The notes under the pieces are model-generated. The model saw nothing but the letters and a program-made list of their open reading frames with translations. It did no database searches and was not told the origin of the DNA. DNA of 64,000 nt from Plumapathes pennacea. Taxonomy: Eukaryota > Cnidaria > Anthozoa > Antipatharia > Myriopathidae. Below, piece after piece: positions 33,101 to 44,650 of the stretch; within the stretch, counting starts at the first letter, position 1; each line of letters starts with the position of its first letter. The translations under genes were made by a program, and so were the position numbers. The stretch lies in assembly GCA_964036295.1 (NCBI GenBank), contig OZ038469.1, positions 4,108,067 through 4,172,066 on the forward strand, given 5' to 3'.

Positions 33101-35212
33101 AATTAAATATCATCAGTGTGTCCGATCTTTTGTAGATTTTGTGAAAAGGTAAAAAGTGCCATTGAAGGCAAAAACGGGGGTGGTGCCAAGGCCACCTCAT
33201 CCAGGTTTCACTGTAATTAGGAAAACAAGGGAAAAAAGCACAAGTTCCCAAAGTAGAGAAAGATTGAGAAATCAAAATTATATAATTAATGCACATGCGG
33301 TACATATTAATAATTACGTTACTTGTAACATGACTAGTGCGATCATACACTAATGAGCTTGGAGTAGCTATAGACGATTTTATGTTGAACTAATTACCAA
33401 GAAATTAACAAACTAAATTACCAACAACTCTTGAAGAGTTGACACGTTCCTCTTTAAGGCGTGAACGCTTTGCAACAACGACTTGATTGCTTCTGAAATG
33501 TAATGAGAAAAGCAACGCTTTAGAAGTATAAAGTATCGGTCAAGTATAGTTGTAAATTCTTGTATGACTATGTTTTGATCCATTGATCAGCTACGTACAT
33601 TGAATTTGTTAATGTTTTGTTGATGAAGTTACTCGGGACTTTGTCATCCAGGAATTTGCGCTAATCCTTTTATTTGCTATCGATATGCCTTGTAATTCCT
33701 TTTTTTTTTTTTTTTTTTTTTAATCCCTGTAGCTGATTTGTTTTCTGCTCACATGCTTTGTTTACAGTAAACAACTAATATATAATCGTCACCAAGAAAT
33801 CAATTGATGGGTGACAAGCATTTTGAGGTGGTTTATGTCTGTCAAAAATAATTGTGTTTCTAATACGTCCACATTTTTAATCATCTGTTTTACTTCCGCA
33901 TCTAAATATATCAGTCTTTGTGATTGTAATCTCTTTCAGCAGGTGAATTTCTAAATATACTCAGATTGAGTATGTCGAGTCTTTATCTGATTCTAACTCT
34001 GTAAGCATCGTTTCATTTTGCTTCTTTTAACTTCCTCTGCTCTCCCTAAAAAAAGATCGCTCTGAATTTATTTGCCTTTATCATATCCAGGAGGCCCTGT
34101 TGGACTCGGCGCCTTTGATATGTTGCCAGCCTGTGACAATTGAGAATTGATATATTAACCTTTGTAAAGGTAAAAACTGCCATCGAACGTAAAAACGCGG
34201 GGGGGGTGGATGGTGGTGCCAAGGCCACCTGATCCAGGTTTGACTGTAACACGATTAGTAAAACAAGGGAAAAGCACAAGTTCACAAAATTAACGTAAAG
34301 AAATATTGAGAAAAGTCTTAATTATCTAAATTAGTGCACATATGCGGTGCATATTAACAATTACATTACCTGCAACATTACATACTTACTACACATTTTA
34401 TATTGACTTAGTTGTGACTGAATTACCAACAACTCTTGAAGGGTAGACATGTTCTTCTTTAAGTCGTGAACGGTTTGCATCAGCGACTTGATTGCTTCTG
34501 AAATGTAATGAGAAAACTAGGTGCACTTTTAAAATATCCCGATTGAGTTTCTTAAGTCTTTATCTGATTCTGATTCTTTTTGTAAGCAATCCCATGTAGC
34601 GCTTCATTTCGGATCCCCATTCCTTTTAAGTCTTCAACCTGTGACCTGTAGTCAGTCCTGCCTGGCATAGCACAATGTAACAGTGCTGAATCACTCAGGG
34701 ACAGTTCATTTGAAACTGAAAGCAAGAAATTTTGGCCCTGTAACCTTACAGTTTTTAAAAGACACACACTCCCCCCCCCCCCCCCCCCCCCCATTACCCC
34801 GCGCTATCGTCATATAAAATAAACTTCCCTTACCTTCGGAGTTCTGCGACGTCTTCGGGTCGTCAGTCCGCTTTACTGTGAAGACGGCCAACAAAGAAAG
34901 AACCAGTGCCAAGACGAGAACGGAAGTCGCGACTACCCTTACGATGACAGCGTACTTCGAGGAGGAACGTTTTGTACAAACATTTGCGGCCCCATCAGAA
35001 TAATCAGATGGTTCTACTTTCTTCCAGCAAAGATTGCGCTTCATGGTACTGTTCCCGGTTTGCGAAATCAAGTCGACTTGAGACCCCTGTTGAGATTCAC
35101 CTTGGTCCTCGATGTGAGGCTTCCTTTTTTCCAGTTGAATTTCCTGTAGTTTGTATTCTTGTTCTGATGAAGTGATGATAACATTCGGAGAAGTTTCCTG
35201 AACAACTTCCAT
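30194..35212 (-). CDS. G5: A-type collagen-like type II membrane protein, 6 exons, 326 aa
   Basis: Exons: 34834-35212, 34427-34497, 34076-34130, 33422-33492, 30687-30896, 30194-30388 (379, 71, 55, 71, 210, 195 nt; 327 codons with stop). The tail is like G3 (EYKLQEI) but with NLCWKK. The helix has an arginine (AVIVRVV, residue 92) where all others have glycine. The ectodomain carries coiled coil, mini-collagen (GPTGPPGYDK), a second coiled coil, then ten Gly-X-Y triplets (GPSGPPGSIGPRGYNGST onward). The mini-collagen donor is GC (GATAAAG/GCAAAT) instead of GT; if unused, the frame runs into a stop within two codons. The 87-nt exon is absent, in frame. The C-terminal domain is divergent: AATCST, YRCRC, MVC, YYWLC in place of HYWEC. 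A functional gene is likely but not certain. Confidence 0.75.
31060..33110. repeat. Duplicated intron block (G5 side), paired with 45924-48330
   Basis: Nearly identical to the G7 intron block 45924-48330. It differs in two large places. Here 32196-32430 is extra. Missing at 32822 is about 560 bp, which in G7 (47463-48022) contain the 87-nt exon. Fragments of the same block recur in G8 introns (54475-55130 and 56208-56260). Confidence 0.8.
34771..34792 (-). repeat. G-run near the exon 1 donor of G5
   Basis: A run of about 22 G on the transcript strand, starting about 40 nt after the donor and preceded by GGGGTAATGGGG. Equivalent runs are at 18301-18320 (G3), 59763-59795 (G8, interrupted) and 687-694 (G1). 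Consecutive G runs could form a G-quadruplex in the nascent RNA. Confidence 0.6.
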
Positions 35213-35829
35213 TTTCCAAGCTTAGCCACACAACTGTACTTGATATCCAACTCAATTCAAACTAGTACCTATTGTGTGCGTTAGCGGCATGTTTCAAGGA
35301 TGAGTCTATTATTTTATTACATTCTTTAAATTATTTCGTTGACGAGTAAAAACACATATAAAAGTGCTGTGACAAAATGGATAACAATTTTCAATATCAT
35401 AACGTTTAATTGAATAGTTTACGCGATGAACGCATAATAGCGTAAAAAAAGATAAGCTTACTTGTCACATATCTAAACCTTGTTTAGTTTTTTAATCAAA
35501 ATTCTGTAACAAATAACAAGTCGACATGTATTAAATTCAATTAAAAGCTCACATCGCACTAGGACAAGTTGGTCAACTTTTTCCAGTACGATTGTATTGT
35601 CTCGCTTTTGCATTAGACTTCTGAGGCCAAACAAATCTTCAAAGGTTCCGAATGTTAAACTTGTTCGGGGACAAGACAGGACAATCGAGGACAGTATTAC
35701 AAAAAGTAAACAGGGAGCCGTCATTTTTCCATTAAAATGTCAAATTTGATATGATTCGAGCCTGCATAGATAACTGTAACCTGCTCGCCGGATCAAATGT
35801 GAACTTCACTCTTCATTAGCTATTTTACA
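35213..35829 (-). promoter_or_regulatory. Upstream region of G5 and unit spacer
   Basis: Copy of the conserved A-type upstream region, with a short deletion after GGACAAGTT (near 35570) relative to copies 2 and 4 that removes the TTAA site occupied in copy 1. Confidence 0.4.
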
Positions 35830-36199
35830 ATGACGAACAGAACTAACTACTTCCATTCGAATCCGTACATCACGCCACCGAACCCTTACTATTATAGGCC
35901 AGCTGAAGCAGTGTATGAGTCAGACAACTGGGAGATTCTCCCATCCGTTTAATCCTTCAGTAGAGAGCACGGAATCGGCCAAAAGAGAGTACGAGAAATG
36001 GTCGAAAGAAGAGGAGCGATACCTAGTAACATTGTGGGCAGACAAACTAGATCAACTAGAAAGTCAGCAAGCAAAGCAGGCATGGGAAACAATAGCCAAG
36101 GCCCTCATTGAGAAGTTTGGGTATTTCGCGCAAGGCTCCCCAGTGCAAACGAAAAATCAACTATTTATAACTACGGAGAGAAATTTGATAGCACACTAA
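35830..36199 (+). pseudogene. Myb/SANT-like fragment (copy 3, longest)
   Basis: Frameshifted as in copy 1. The second frame (35915-36199) is 94 codons and keeps WADKLDQLESQQAKQAWETI. No further domain follows the stop. Confidence 0.5.
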
Positions 36200-37446
36200 T
36201 TTATAACCCCGGTTGCCACCTTCGCGAGACACTTTTCAATTGACTTGAAATTTGCAAACGACAACAGAAGGACGAAGTAAATGCGCCTGGCGATTTTATA
36301 CACTATATGGTCGCATTAAAGTGCTTTCTATGTGTTGATCCGATTAATCTGAGCAATTGTAATGTACAGAAGTCAAAATCGGTTTTAACCCAGAACTTAC
36401 TAAATGTATCCGTTTAACTTCGTATCTTCAAAACATCGCCAAAAAATACATGTCATCACTAACACAGTCTAATAATTACTTTGCAGGCAAATAACCGGGG
36501 TACCGTGCAGTGTGCACGACCGCTGGCACAATTCAAGCTCATCATGAGACGAGTTACATGATATGAACGCTAAGGACCGCAAATATTTTACCGCCGCAGG
36601 CGACAGACAACTCTAAAAGCATGCACACGATTAATATAGATACTAGACATACGACTACAACCCTTAATATGTCAATGTCTTATGCCACAACATTTCTGTC
36701 TGTTGCTTAGCTAAACGTGGTTATAACCGACGCGGATATTCCATGTTCTAAAAATGCAATTTAATTTTGGCTAACACTGATTTACGAACTCCGTCTAAAC
36801 TTCAATTTAGCGATAAACCAGGTCTGAGTGAAGTAAATACTTTGTTTACAACATCGGCCCGTTTTCTACCGAGATTCATTCAAAAAAAAGAAAAGAAAGG
36901 TGATTTGATACACAGGACGTAGATTTATTACTTCACATTAAGTGTTTGTTGATCAGTAAGCTGCTTGGCCGTTCTGATTGTATTCAATTTATTTATTTTA
37001 TGATTATGAAGAACTGGGTCAGTCGACTTTGCCATTTCATTGAAAATCATAGAAATAATAATGCTGTATTCGCTAAGCTATCTTTAAATCGAATTCTTTT
37101 TGACGGTTTTCAGTACAAAAAAAACTATCCGCTCTTATTAGGGTGCGTGACTTTCCTGCTGATAATCTACGAACATTCTAAGCCACTCTAGTCCTGTGGG
37201 GTAAAATGATGCAGTGGAGAGGGATTTGTCTGACTGAGCCAGTTTACTGTAACTCATGCATACATTCCGTTAGCCCCCTGGCAGCATACCCACAAGCCGC
37301 TCCCGTCCGGCAAAGTAAACAGGGAGCTGCTCGTGGGTCTGCTAATATTTCCGCGGAGACATGCAATGTTTCACATAACAGCTAGCTTCTTTCAAGTTAT
37401 CAAACCTGTTTCATTGCTGGAGACTTATCATATTTATCTCCTAAAT
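36200..37446. other. Spacer of copy 3, no gene seen
   Basis: Counterpart of 4595-5850. The 101-codon plus frame of copies 1 and 2 is disrupted near 37308 by an extra G. Confidence 0.5.
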
Positions 37447-38002
37447 ATAAGTGAAATATCCAATAACACACTTTCACTTACAAAGATGAACACTTTTTCC
37501 TTATTTATTTAAATACCACAATTGTACAGTAGAACCCCACGCTATCTCGAACTCGGTTATTTCGAACTCCCCAGATTATAAGTGAAATATCCAATAACAC
37601 ACTTTCACTTACAAAGGTGAACGCTCAAATATGTTTAAATGAAAGATGAACAATTTTTCCTTATTTATTTAAATACCACCAGTTGTACAGTAGAACTCGG
37701 TTATTTCGAACTCCCCAGATTATAAGTGAAATATCCAATAACTTTCACTTACAAAGGTGAACGCTCAAATATGTTTAAATAAAAGATGAACAATTTTTCC
37801 TTATTTATTTAAATACCACCAGTTGTACAGTAGAACTCGGTTATTTCGAACTCCCCGCTATCTCGAACAGAATCCAATTTCCCTCACAAATGAACTTGGT
37901 AGAAATTTCCCTCTGGTAGAACCCCGCTACTCCAATCCCCCACTGTCTCGAACTATATTCTTGCTTCCCTTGAGAGTTCGATATAGCGGCCGGGTTCTAC
38001 TG
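37447..38002. repeat. Composite TA-flanked MITE (copy 3)
   Basis: Same structure and length as 5851-6406. Confidence 0.65.
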
Positions 38003-38463
38003 TAGTCCCAAGCCCTAGCTAATTACTTTGTCATTACATATATTTAGCAGCTAACTATTTCCTAACTGATTACTAACATTTTACTGGTTCTATAGGGTAT
38101 ACTTATGAGGAAAATTAGATACTGCAAGAGCCATCTTGAATTGTTTCGATTCAATAAAGTGTATAAGTGATAATTGTAAAGAAAAATAGCCATCATGAAA
38201 ATCGAACTAGAGTTGTTGTTGTTGTTGTTGTTGTTGTGTCTCACAATCAAGTGACCCCCAATAAAAATAGAACATATATCAAATATTAATCAACAAATCA
38301 AAACAAACAAAAACAAACAAATAATAAAAAACAAAAGCTTCAGATTCCCCATCTCTAAGACCAGAAGAAAACTGAGTGTTTCTAGCTGAACATAGCAGAA
38401 CGTTTCTAATATTATTACTGAACATAAATTATTATATCTTATATAGGAGATTAATATACTCAC
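38003..38463. repeat. Spacer with GTT microsatellite (copy 3)
   Basis: The GTT run at about 38212-38237 reads as a polyasparagine frame on the minus strand, which is not a gene. Confidence 0.55.
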
Positions 38464-38650
38464 ACTTGGTTCAATGACAAATATATCCTGTTGCACATGT
38501 GGAGCTGATGTCATTCCAATGGTATCTTGAAACTCTTCCTGACACTGACTAAAGTTCCCAGCTCCCTCAGGGGAAAGATGAGAGGCAGGCTCTGGGAAAC
38601 ATTGAAGCCAGGAGGCCCTTTAGACCTGGCATCTTTGAAAGGATCTCCAT
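38464..38650 (-). pseudogene. Orphan collagen exon (copy 3)
   Basis: Decayed collagen exon. This copy lacks the 23-base insert that interrupts copies 1 and 4, so the start reads MPGLKGLL before losing register. Acceptor and GTGAGTA donor are both kept. Confidence 0.7.
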
Positions 38651-39483
38651 CTGCAGAAGTAAATTAAAAATTAAATGACCTGATGCTGTCAAAATTTCTG
38701 GGGTTGTTGAGGAGATGTAAGTTACAACAGCGTAAAAAATAGGAAAAGTACAAAGTGAATACACTATAATTATATCCCAATATAATGAAGAAAAACAAAA
38801 CATTTCAATCAAGTTCACAGAGCTCAAGATTGAAATGTACATCTTGTTGCACAAAACCTTGAGCATTATTTAGATATGTCAATTTAAAGTCATTTTGAAT
38901 GACATCATCTACATGTACATGTATTTGTATATGTACTCCCTGTGGATAGCCCTTAAAAATTCCAAAACATCAACTTAACTCTACAGTATCTGTTGTAGAA
39001 AATGGCCAATAGGCCCTCATTTCATGACTGCAAATCTTGAATTTGAATTTGAATTTGAATTTTTTTTTTAATTTGTCACTACAAAAGTGCACATTCCAAA
39101 ATAAACAATTAACAAAATAAATAAATAAATATAAATTATAATAAAATAAAATGACTAAACATGGAAAGGGGTGTGACCGGACGCAGTAACAAGTCAAAGT
39201 CCTAATTGACAACTGCCCCCTAACTGATGGATCTTCATGCTTTGGTTTAACATTTTTTTGTTTGAGTGCAATAATTATTTGCAGGCAAATGACTTTGTTG
39301 TACCTAATTTCATCCATGCCAAGCTAAAATTTCACCCACGCTCTCCCCTTCTAAAGAAGTACAGGTAGTCCAAACATGGGAAAATTACTGGACAGTATGT
39401 GTACCAGGAAGACTAAACTGGGCCTATCCCCTAAAGCTCATGAAAATGAGGTATCCATATAGAATAGAATGGAACACAGGTGG
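38651..39483. other. Spacer of copy 3, AT-rich
   Basis: Counterpart of 7085-7844 and 22916-23723. No gene is seen. Confidence 0.5.
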
Positions 39484-39793
39484 CACACCCTTCAGTCACG
39501 ACCCTTGGTTAGAACCTCGTGTAGTTCATCATGGCGGTTGATCATGGTCAGTCCCTCTTTTAAGAGAGTGCTCTTCTGAAATTGGCGGCGGCGAAGCCAA
39601 ATCTCCCTAAATGGCAAGGACGCCACAAACCACATAATACTTTATTATCTATACCTATTCAGGGAAGTTTGGAGGGGATTTTCTATTTTCAGAGAATTTC
39701 AGAAGAGCACTCTCTCAATAGAGACTGACCGTGATCAACCGCCATGACGAATTATGCAAGGTTATAACCAAGGGTCATGTGACCAAAGGGTGG
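39484..39793. mobile_element. Long-inverted-repeat MITE (copy 3, best preserved)
   Basis: The arms extend through GGTTGATCATGGTCAGTCCC and GAGTGCTCTTCTGAAATT, with matching complements to 39793. That is longer paired arms than in copies 1 and 2. Confidence 0.7.
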
Positions 39794-40461
39794 ACTGCCT
39801 GTGGACAGAATAGCACTTTTTTCTGAAATAAAGGACAGAATAGCTGGTAATGATACTTCTTTGGAATATTGCAAAGTCTGTTCGTTTAGTATTATTTTGG
39901 TATGCTGTGTATTCTGTTGTTCCTATAAAGGAATTAGGAATAGATCGGATGGAATAGTCCCAAAGGATTATATTCACCCTATTTAACAATTCGCCTTAAT
40001 ACCAATTACAGTACCTTTCTGAGCCAAATCAGAGCAAGTTCGCTGGGATCACGGCCTCTGCACATACCCAAACGTTTTTGGCGAAGATTTCAGTTCAACG
40101 GCCAGTCTTGACGTTCAACGGCCTTGGAGAGTTCTCCAGTTTGACAGTCACACATTCAACTCTGTCAACTTTTCGGGAAAGTTATCTCTTCCCTGTAATA
40201 TTCCAGCTCCTTCTCAACTCTCTTATTAAGGACTGATATTCTTCTGATATAGGGCCCATGCACCGCCATCGTTGCTACTGCATGCATGCGCTATGACTGA
40301 AGCAATCCTCTGACAACAGTCGCCATTTGCAAAACAGAGCGGTTACAAAGCTTTCAAAGAGTCGTCCCCAGGGCTATCCGCGTTTGTTTGGAACTTCCGA
40401 ACAGTTGTTATAATGTACGCTTTTATTTCAGATCGTAGAAAATCCCTTCAGCTAAGGCAAC
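39794..40461. other. Spacer of copy 3
   Basis: Counterpart of 8141-8790. No gene is seen. The similarity is interrupted near 40450 and resumes briefly at 40575-40690. Confidence 0.45.
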
Positions 40462-41760
40462 ATTACTAGAAATTTAACAAATTGACGTCAGTTTTTTATG
40501 TGTCTGTCCTCTTATTGATCATGAAACGCGTCATAACATTGTCAAAAAGTTGTGGATCCACGAGGCACTATCCCCGACCGGCTATCCTTAACACAGGCGG
40601 CCCAGGCCCCGGGACCTCATCAGCTGTGGAGCTACCGATCCTAATGACTAAAATCAAACGGCACACAATACGAATAGTCCACATTACTCTGTATAAGCAA
40701 AAAATATGGTATATCTTTATATGACATAAAGAGAAGACGGACACCTCCCTGTGACGGACACTTGGTAGGAGTTTGTCTTGTCATTTACTTTAACTGAACT
40801 CTCTCTCTCTTTAAGACGGACACCTCTCTAAAACGGACAGTTGGAGCAGCTCCCGAGGTTGTACGTCTTGGAGAGAGTTGACTGTATAATAGAGATACTA
40901 GTGATACGTTTACACATGTCACTAAAGAAATCAAATTAACAAATTGACGTCAGTTTTTTGTGTCTGTCCTCTTATTGATCATGAAACGCGTCATAACATT
41001 GTCAAAAAGTTGTGGATCCACGGGACGCGCGCTTCGCCGAGTGGATCCGCAACTTTTTGACAATGGTATGAGTGTTTTACTGGGAAATATACCGTGCGTA
41101 AAATCCATGTGAATTTACGTCCGGGACCCGAGAGGCGTATTTTCCATATCCTCACTAGTGAGGATATCGATAGCATCATTTCCCGCTTTTGCACGGTTTT
41201 TTGTGCATTTTATCGTAAAACACTCGTGTCTACATAATAAAAAGAAAATTACACGGCGGCTTGAAGATATGATCGTGGTGAAAACAATATTTTACTCGCT
41301 CGCGAAGCGCTCGTTCGTAAAATATTGTTTTTACCACTCGAAAATAAAACTTATATCTTCGCGCCGCCGTGTATATCCTATATATATATATAATTTATTA
41401 TATACATACTGAGACATACTCACGAAAAAGCCATATCGTAAAATTTCGTACGCAAATGAGTTCTAGCCAATGAGAGGCCGCGAACGACGCTTTTCACACG
41501 TGAAAAAAATCGTTCGTCCAATCACAAGCTGCGAACGACGATTTTTCACTACTTTTAAAGGGTTTCCCGGTCCCATCATAAATGTCTCAGTATGTATATA
41601 ATAAACAGAAAACATCATGGAAAGTGCTTTGTACAGTTTTTATTCACTAGTTGTTTCGTATCATAAAACTCACTCGCTCGCAAAGCCTCGCTCGTTCGTT
41701 TTATGATACTTCACAACTCGTGAATAAAAACCGTACGCGCGCACTTTCCATGAAGTAATC
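40462..41760. mobile_element. Cluster of palindromic elements replacing the psiG6 C-terminal exon
   Basis: Contains a direct repeat (TTAACAAATTGACGTCAG and following sequence at 40468-40565 and 40935-41025). It also has a GACGGACACCTC element near 40735-40890. Inverted repeats follow at 40998-41065, 41251-41373, 41401-41606 (ends TATACATACTGAGACAT and complement) and 41616-41752. Several loops contain CTCGCGAAGCGCTCG-type sequence. The C-terminal exon expected between spacer and collagen exon is missing. Confidence 0.65.
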
Positions 41761-41773
41761 TCTAAGTACTCAC

Positions 41774-43028
41774 ACTTCGTTCGATGAGAATTATATCGTT
41801 CTTCACGCTTGAACCTGAACTCACTGCGGAACTCTCCTTAGTCTTGTACTGACACTGACTAAAATTTCCAGTTCCCTTTGATCCAGGAGAACCGGCGGGA
41901 CCCTGGGAACCATTGAAACCAGGAGGCCCTCTTGGACCCGGCGTTTCGGTACACGTATATATTTTAGAAAGCAGACCATCCAGGATCCCACTCAGTCATT
42001 GGTTACACTGTATTTATTAATGTTTTATTGATGGGAGTCACTCAATAACTTTTCATCCAGTAATTTGCGCTGATCCGTATATTTGCTATCGATATTATAG
42101 TTTCTAATTCCTTTTTCTTTTACGATTCCAGTAGCCGCTTTGTTTTCTGCTCACATCTTTTGTCTACAGCAAACAACTGATTTATAATCGTCACCATGAA
42201 GTTCAAATGATGCGTGACAAGCGTTTGAGGTGATTTATGCATGTCCAAAATAATTATGCTTGTAATACATCCACATTTTCAACAACTGTTTTACTTCCGC
42301 ATCTAAATAATATCTCTTTGTGATTGTAAACTCTTACATCGGATGCATTTCAAGAATATCCGGATTGAATATTTTAAGTCTTTATCTGATTCTGACTCTT
42401 TTTGTATAAGCATTTAGTGTTTCATTTCGGATCCCCATTCCTTTCTTCGCATCAGCACTGAATTCAGTCTTCAACCTGTAGTCAGGCTTGACTAGCTTAG
42501 CTCAATGTAACAGTGCCGGGTCACTAACGAAGGGGGATCAGAGGGCCGGAGAACTTGAAACTGAAAGCAAGAAATTTTGGCCTGGCCCTGTAACCCAACA
42601 GTTCTTAAAAGCCACCACACTAACCCACTCCCCTCCCGCGGTTGTTCAAAAAATTTGGATCCCCTCCACTAATACCCGCGCCATCGTCATATTAAATGAA
42701 TTTCCCCTTACCTTCGGATTTCTGCGATGCCTTATTCTGGTCTGCAGTCCTCATTACGGCCAACAAGGAAAGAACCAGTGCCAAGATGGCAAGGAGAGTC
42801 GCGACTACTCCTAAGATGATTGCGCACTTCAAGGAGGAACGTTCTGTAGAGACATTTGCAGCCGCATCAGAATAATCAGATGGCTCTACCTTCTTCCAGC
42901 AAAGTTTGCGCTTCATGGTGCTGTTCCCGGCGCCTTGTGAAATCAACTCGACTTGAGACCCCTATTGATATTTATCATGGTCCTCGATGCTAGGCTTCCT
43001 TTTTTCCAGCTGATTTTTTTCGTAATTC
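41774..43028 (-). pseudogene. psiG6: truncated B-type collagen-like gene
   Basis: Exon 1 remains only from about 43028 down to 42712. Its 5' part, including the start codon, is replaced by unrelated sequence, and the codon matching the second glutamine of the QQG motif is a stop (TAG, near 42963). The helix and donor are intact. The coiled-coil exon and part of intron 1 are deleted, fusing intron sequence (TATATTTTAG, near 41957) to a 5'-truncated collagen exon (41774 to about 41947). That exon otherwise reads through eight Gly-X-Y triplets and GNFSQCQYKTKESS to a good donor. No C-terminal exon follows. Confidence 0.8.
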
Positions 43029-43594
43029 GTGTTCATTGCTTGTGCATTGTCTGGGTCAAACTATGTACACCAAACAATGTAACACTACATGCATGGGGCT
43101 TAAGTTGCATGAACGTTTTGGGCGTTATTTGGTAATTTATACTTCTCTGACCAAAGTCACGCCATAGCTTCTAAGCATTAAAATGAGAAAGAATAGCAGA
43201 AGGTCATAAGATAATCCAGGCAAATCGGAGACCCAGGGATAGCTGAAACAACAGTTTGTCGGAGAATGTTCTTAATCACATTGCTGGGATCTCCTACTGC
43301 TTGCCCTTTATAACGCGAATTTCAGGGAACATCATTGTATGTGTTGCTCATAATTCGTATATTCAAAGCATGGCATTGGTATTTTTTATTTAGAGCATAC
43401 ACGAATGCTTTTCTGACACGGGAATTACACGCGACTGCAAGCAGGTCTTGGTTAAAAGCATTTCAAGTGTGACTGATATTTCGGTAATACAGATATGCAA
43501 CACAGTTAATACACTTCACAAATGATATGGTCAAACTCGATCAGCAATTACATATAAATCCCTTCTACTCTCCTCATTTCAACCACTTTGCATT

Positions 43595-43782
43595 AACCCT
43601 TTCACTCCCAAGAGTGATCAAGTTCAATTTTCTCCTTCAGTTCCGGCAGCACAAATATATCATACAGTAAGGAGAACTTGGGTTTTGATGCTTTGCTCAG
43701 ATGACAGCTGATTAAACTATAAATTCTCACTACATGCATACATGGACAATATGCACCTTGAACTTGGGAGTGATAGTGCTAA
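43595..43782. mobile_element. MITE with CCCTTTCACTCCCAAG ends
   Basis: AACCCTTTCACTCCCAAGAG at the left pairs imperfectly with CTTGGGAGTGATAGTGCT at the right. I recognise similar ends as common in coral genomes; this was not verified. Confidence 0.55.
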
Positions 43783-43843
43783 ATAATACTACGGTAAAGT
43801 TCTATAGTTGAATAGTGAAACTTCCTGCCTGCAATTCACACTT

Positions 43844-43973
43844 AAGCCTGGTCCTCTCTAGCGCATAAGCATAAGCATAAGCACAAGCATATGCATAAGA
43901 ATAAGAGAGCAACAGTGGCGACATAAGCAAAGCATAAGCATAAGGATCAAACACGTCCGAGAAGACCAGGCTT
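43844..43973. mobile_element. MITE with internal CATAAG repeats
   Basis: AAGCCTGGTC at the left and GACCAGGCTT at the right are exact inverted copies. The inside is a CATAAG hexamer array (GCATAAGCATAAGCATAAGC). Confidence 0.7.
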
Positions 43974-44650
43974 TAAACTGAGTAGAAGAACGGTTCATTA
44001 TCGTAACCTACAATCAGTGACAAGTCTTGGGACACTCGCACAGTTGCAGTAATTTCTCTACTGTTTCAGTTGAAAGACAACCCCCCCCCCTCCCCCTCCC
44101 CCGTTCAATGTTGAAGTGGCCTGAACTTGTTTTTCCAAACACACGCAACATTATACAGATGGGAGGGGGGAGAAAAATGATTCCGCGCCTTTCAGTACGC
44201 TTAGTCAATGACTGGTGTCTGAGATACTTCACTTTTTGAAACTGTCCCAAGAACTTTTGTCACAGATTGTAGATTGTTTCAATTGTAGTTATGCTGGCCG
44301 CTGTGATGCTAGTAAAAATATTTTGGTCCCTGTATGTACAGTACGAATAAGTGCAGGGCTGAGAAACAGATTCTTATGGTAAGAGAGGGAAATATACGCG
44401 CTGAAAATATGGGTCTTTAGACTTAGACAAAAGCTCTTTTCGTAATACATACATCACGATTGTTTTTCGCCATTTTGATGTTATACTTATTAATTACTTT
44501 TCAACTGAGTTTTGTTGTTTGACGCAGTAATGTCTTCTTTACCATTGTATTACGGTAATCATAAGTAGGATTTGAACGATGTTTTTAAGAAAGCAAAAAA
44601 AAAAAAAAAAAAGAAATCGAGGGAGGCTCTTCAAGGATTCTCCCTTCAAT

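Larger units (their letters stand above)
34520..43028. repeat. Segmental duplication unit, copy 3
   Basis: A head of G5, spacer passengers and the broken B gene psiG6. The right part of the spacer and the B gene's C-terminal exon have been replaced by a cluster of palindromic elements (40462-41760). The unit ends inside psiG6 exon 1 near 43028. Confidence 0.8.
43029..44650. other. Intergenic region between psiG6 and the G7 3' end
   Basis: Unique to this position apart from two short elements listed separately. Small open frames show no recognisable features. C-rich (44082-44101) and A-rich (44596-44613) runs are present. Confidence 0.5.

Noticed and set aside
34552-34794. Glycine-rich frame through the G run after exon 1
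   Set aside because: It is intron sequence after the donor at 34833; the glycine string is the homopolymer read in frame.
38062-38250. Polyasparagine frame
   Set aside because: Translation of the GTT microsatellite on the opposite strand.
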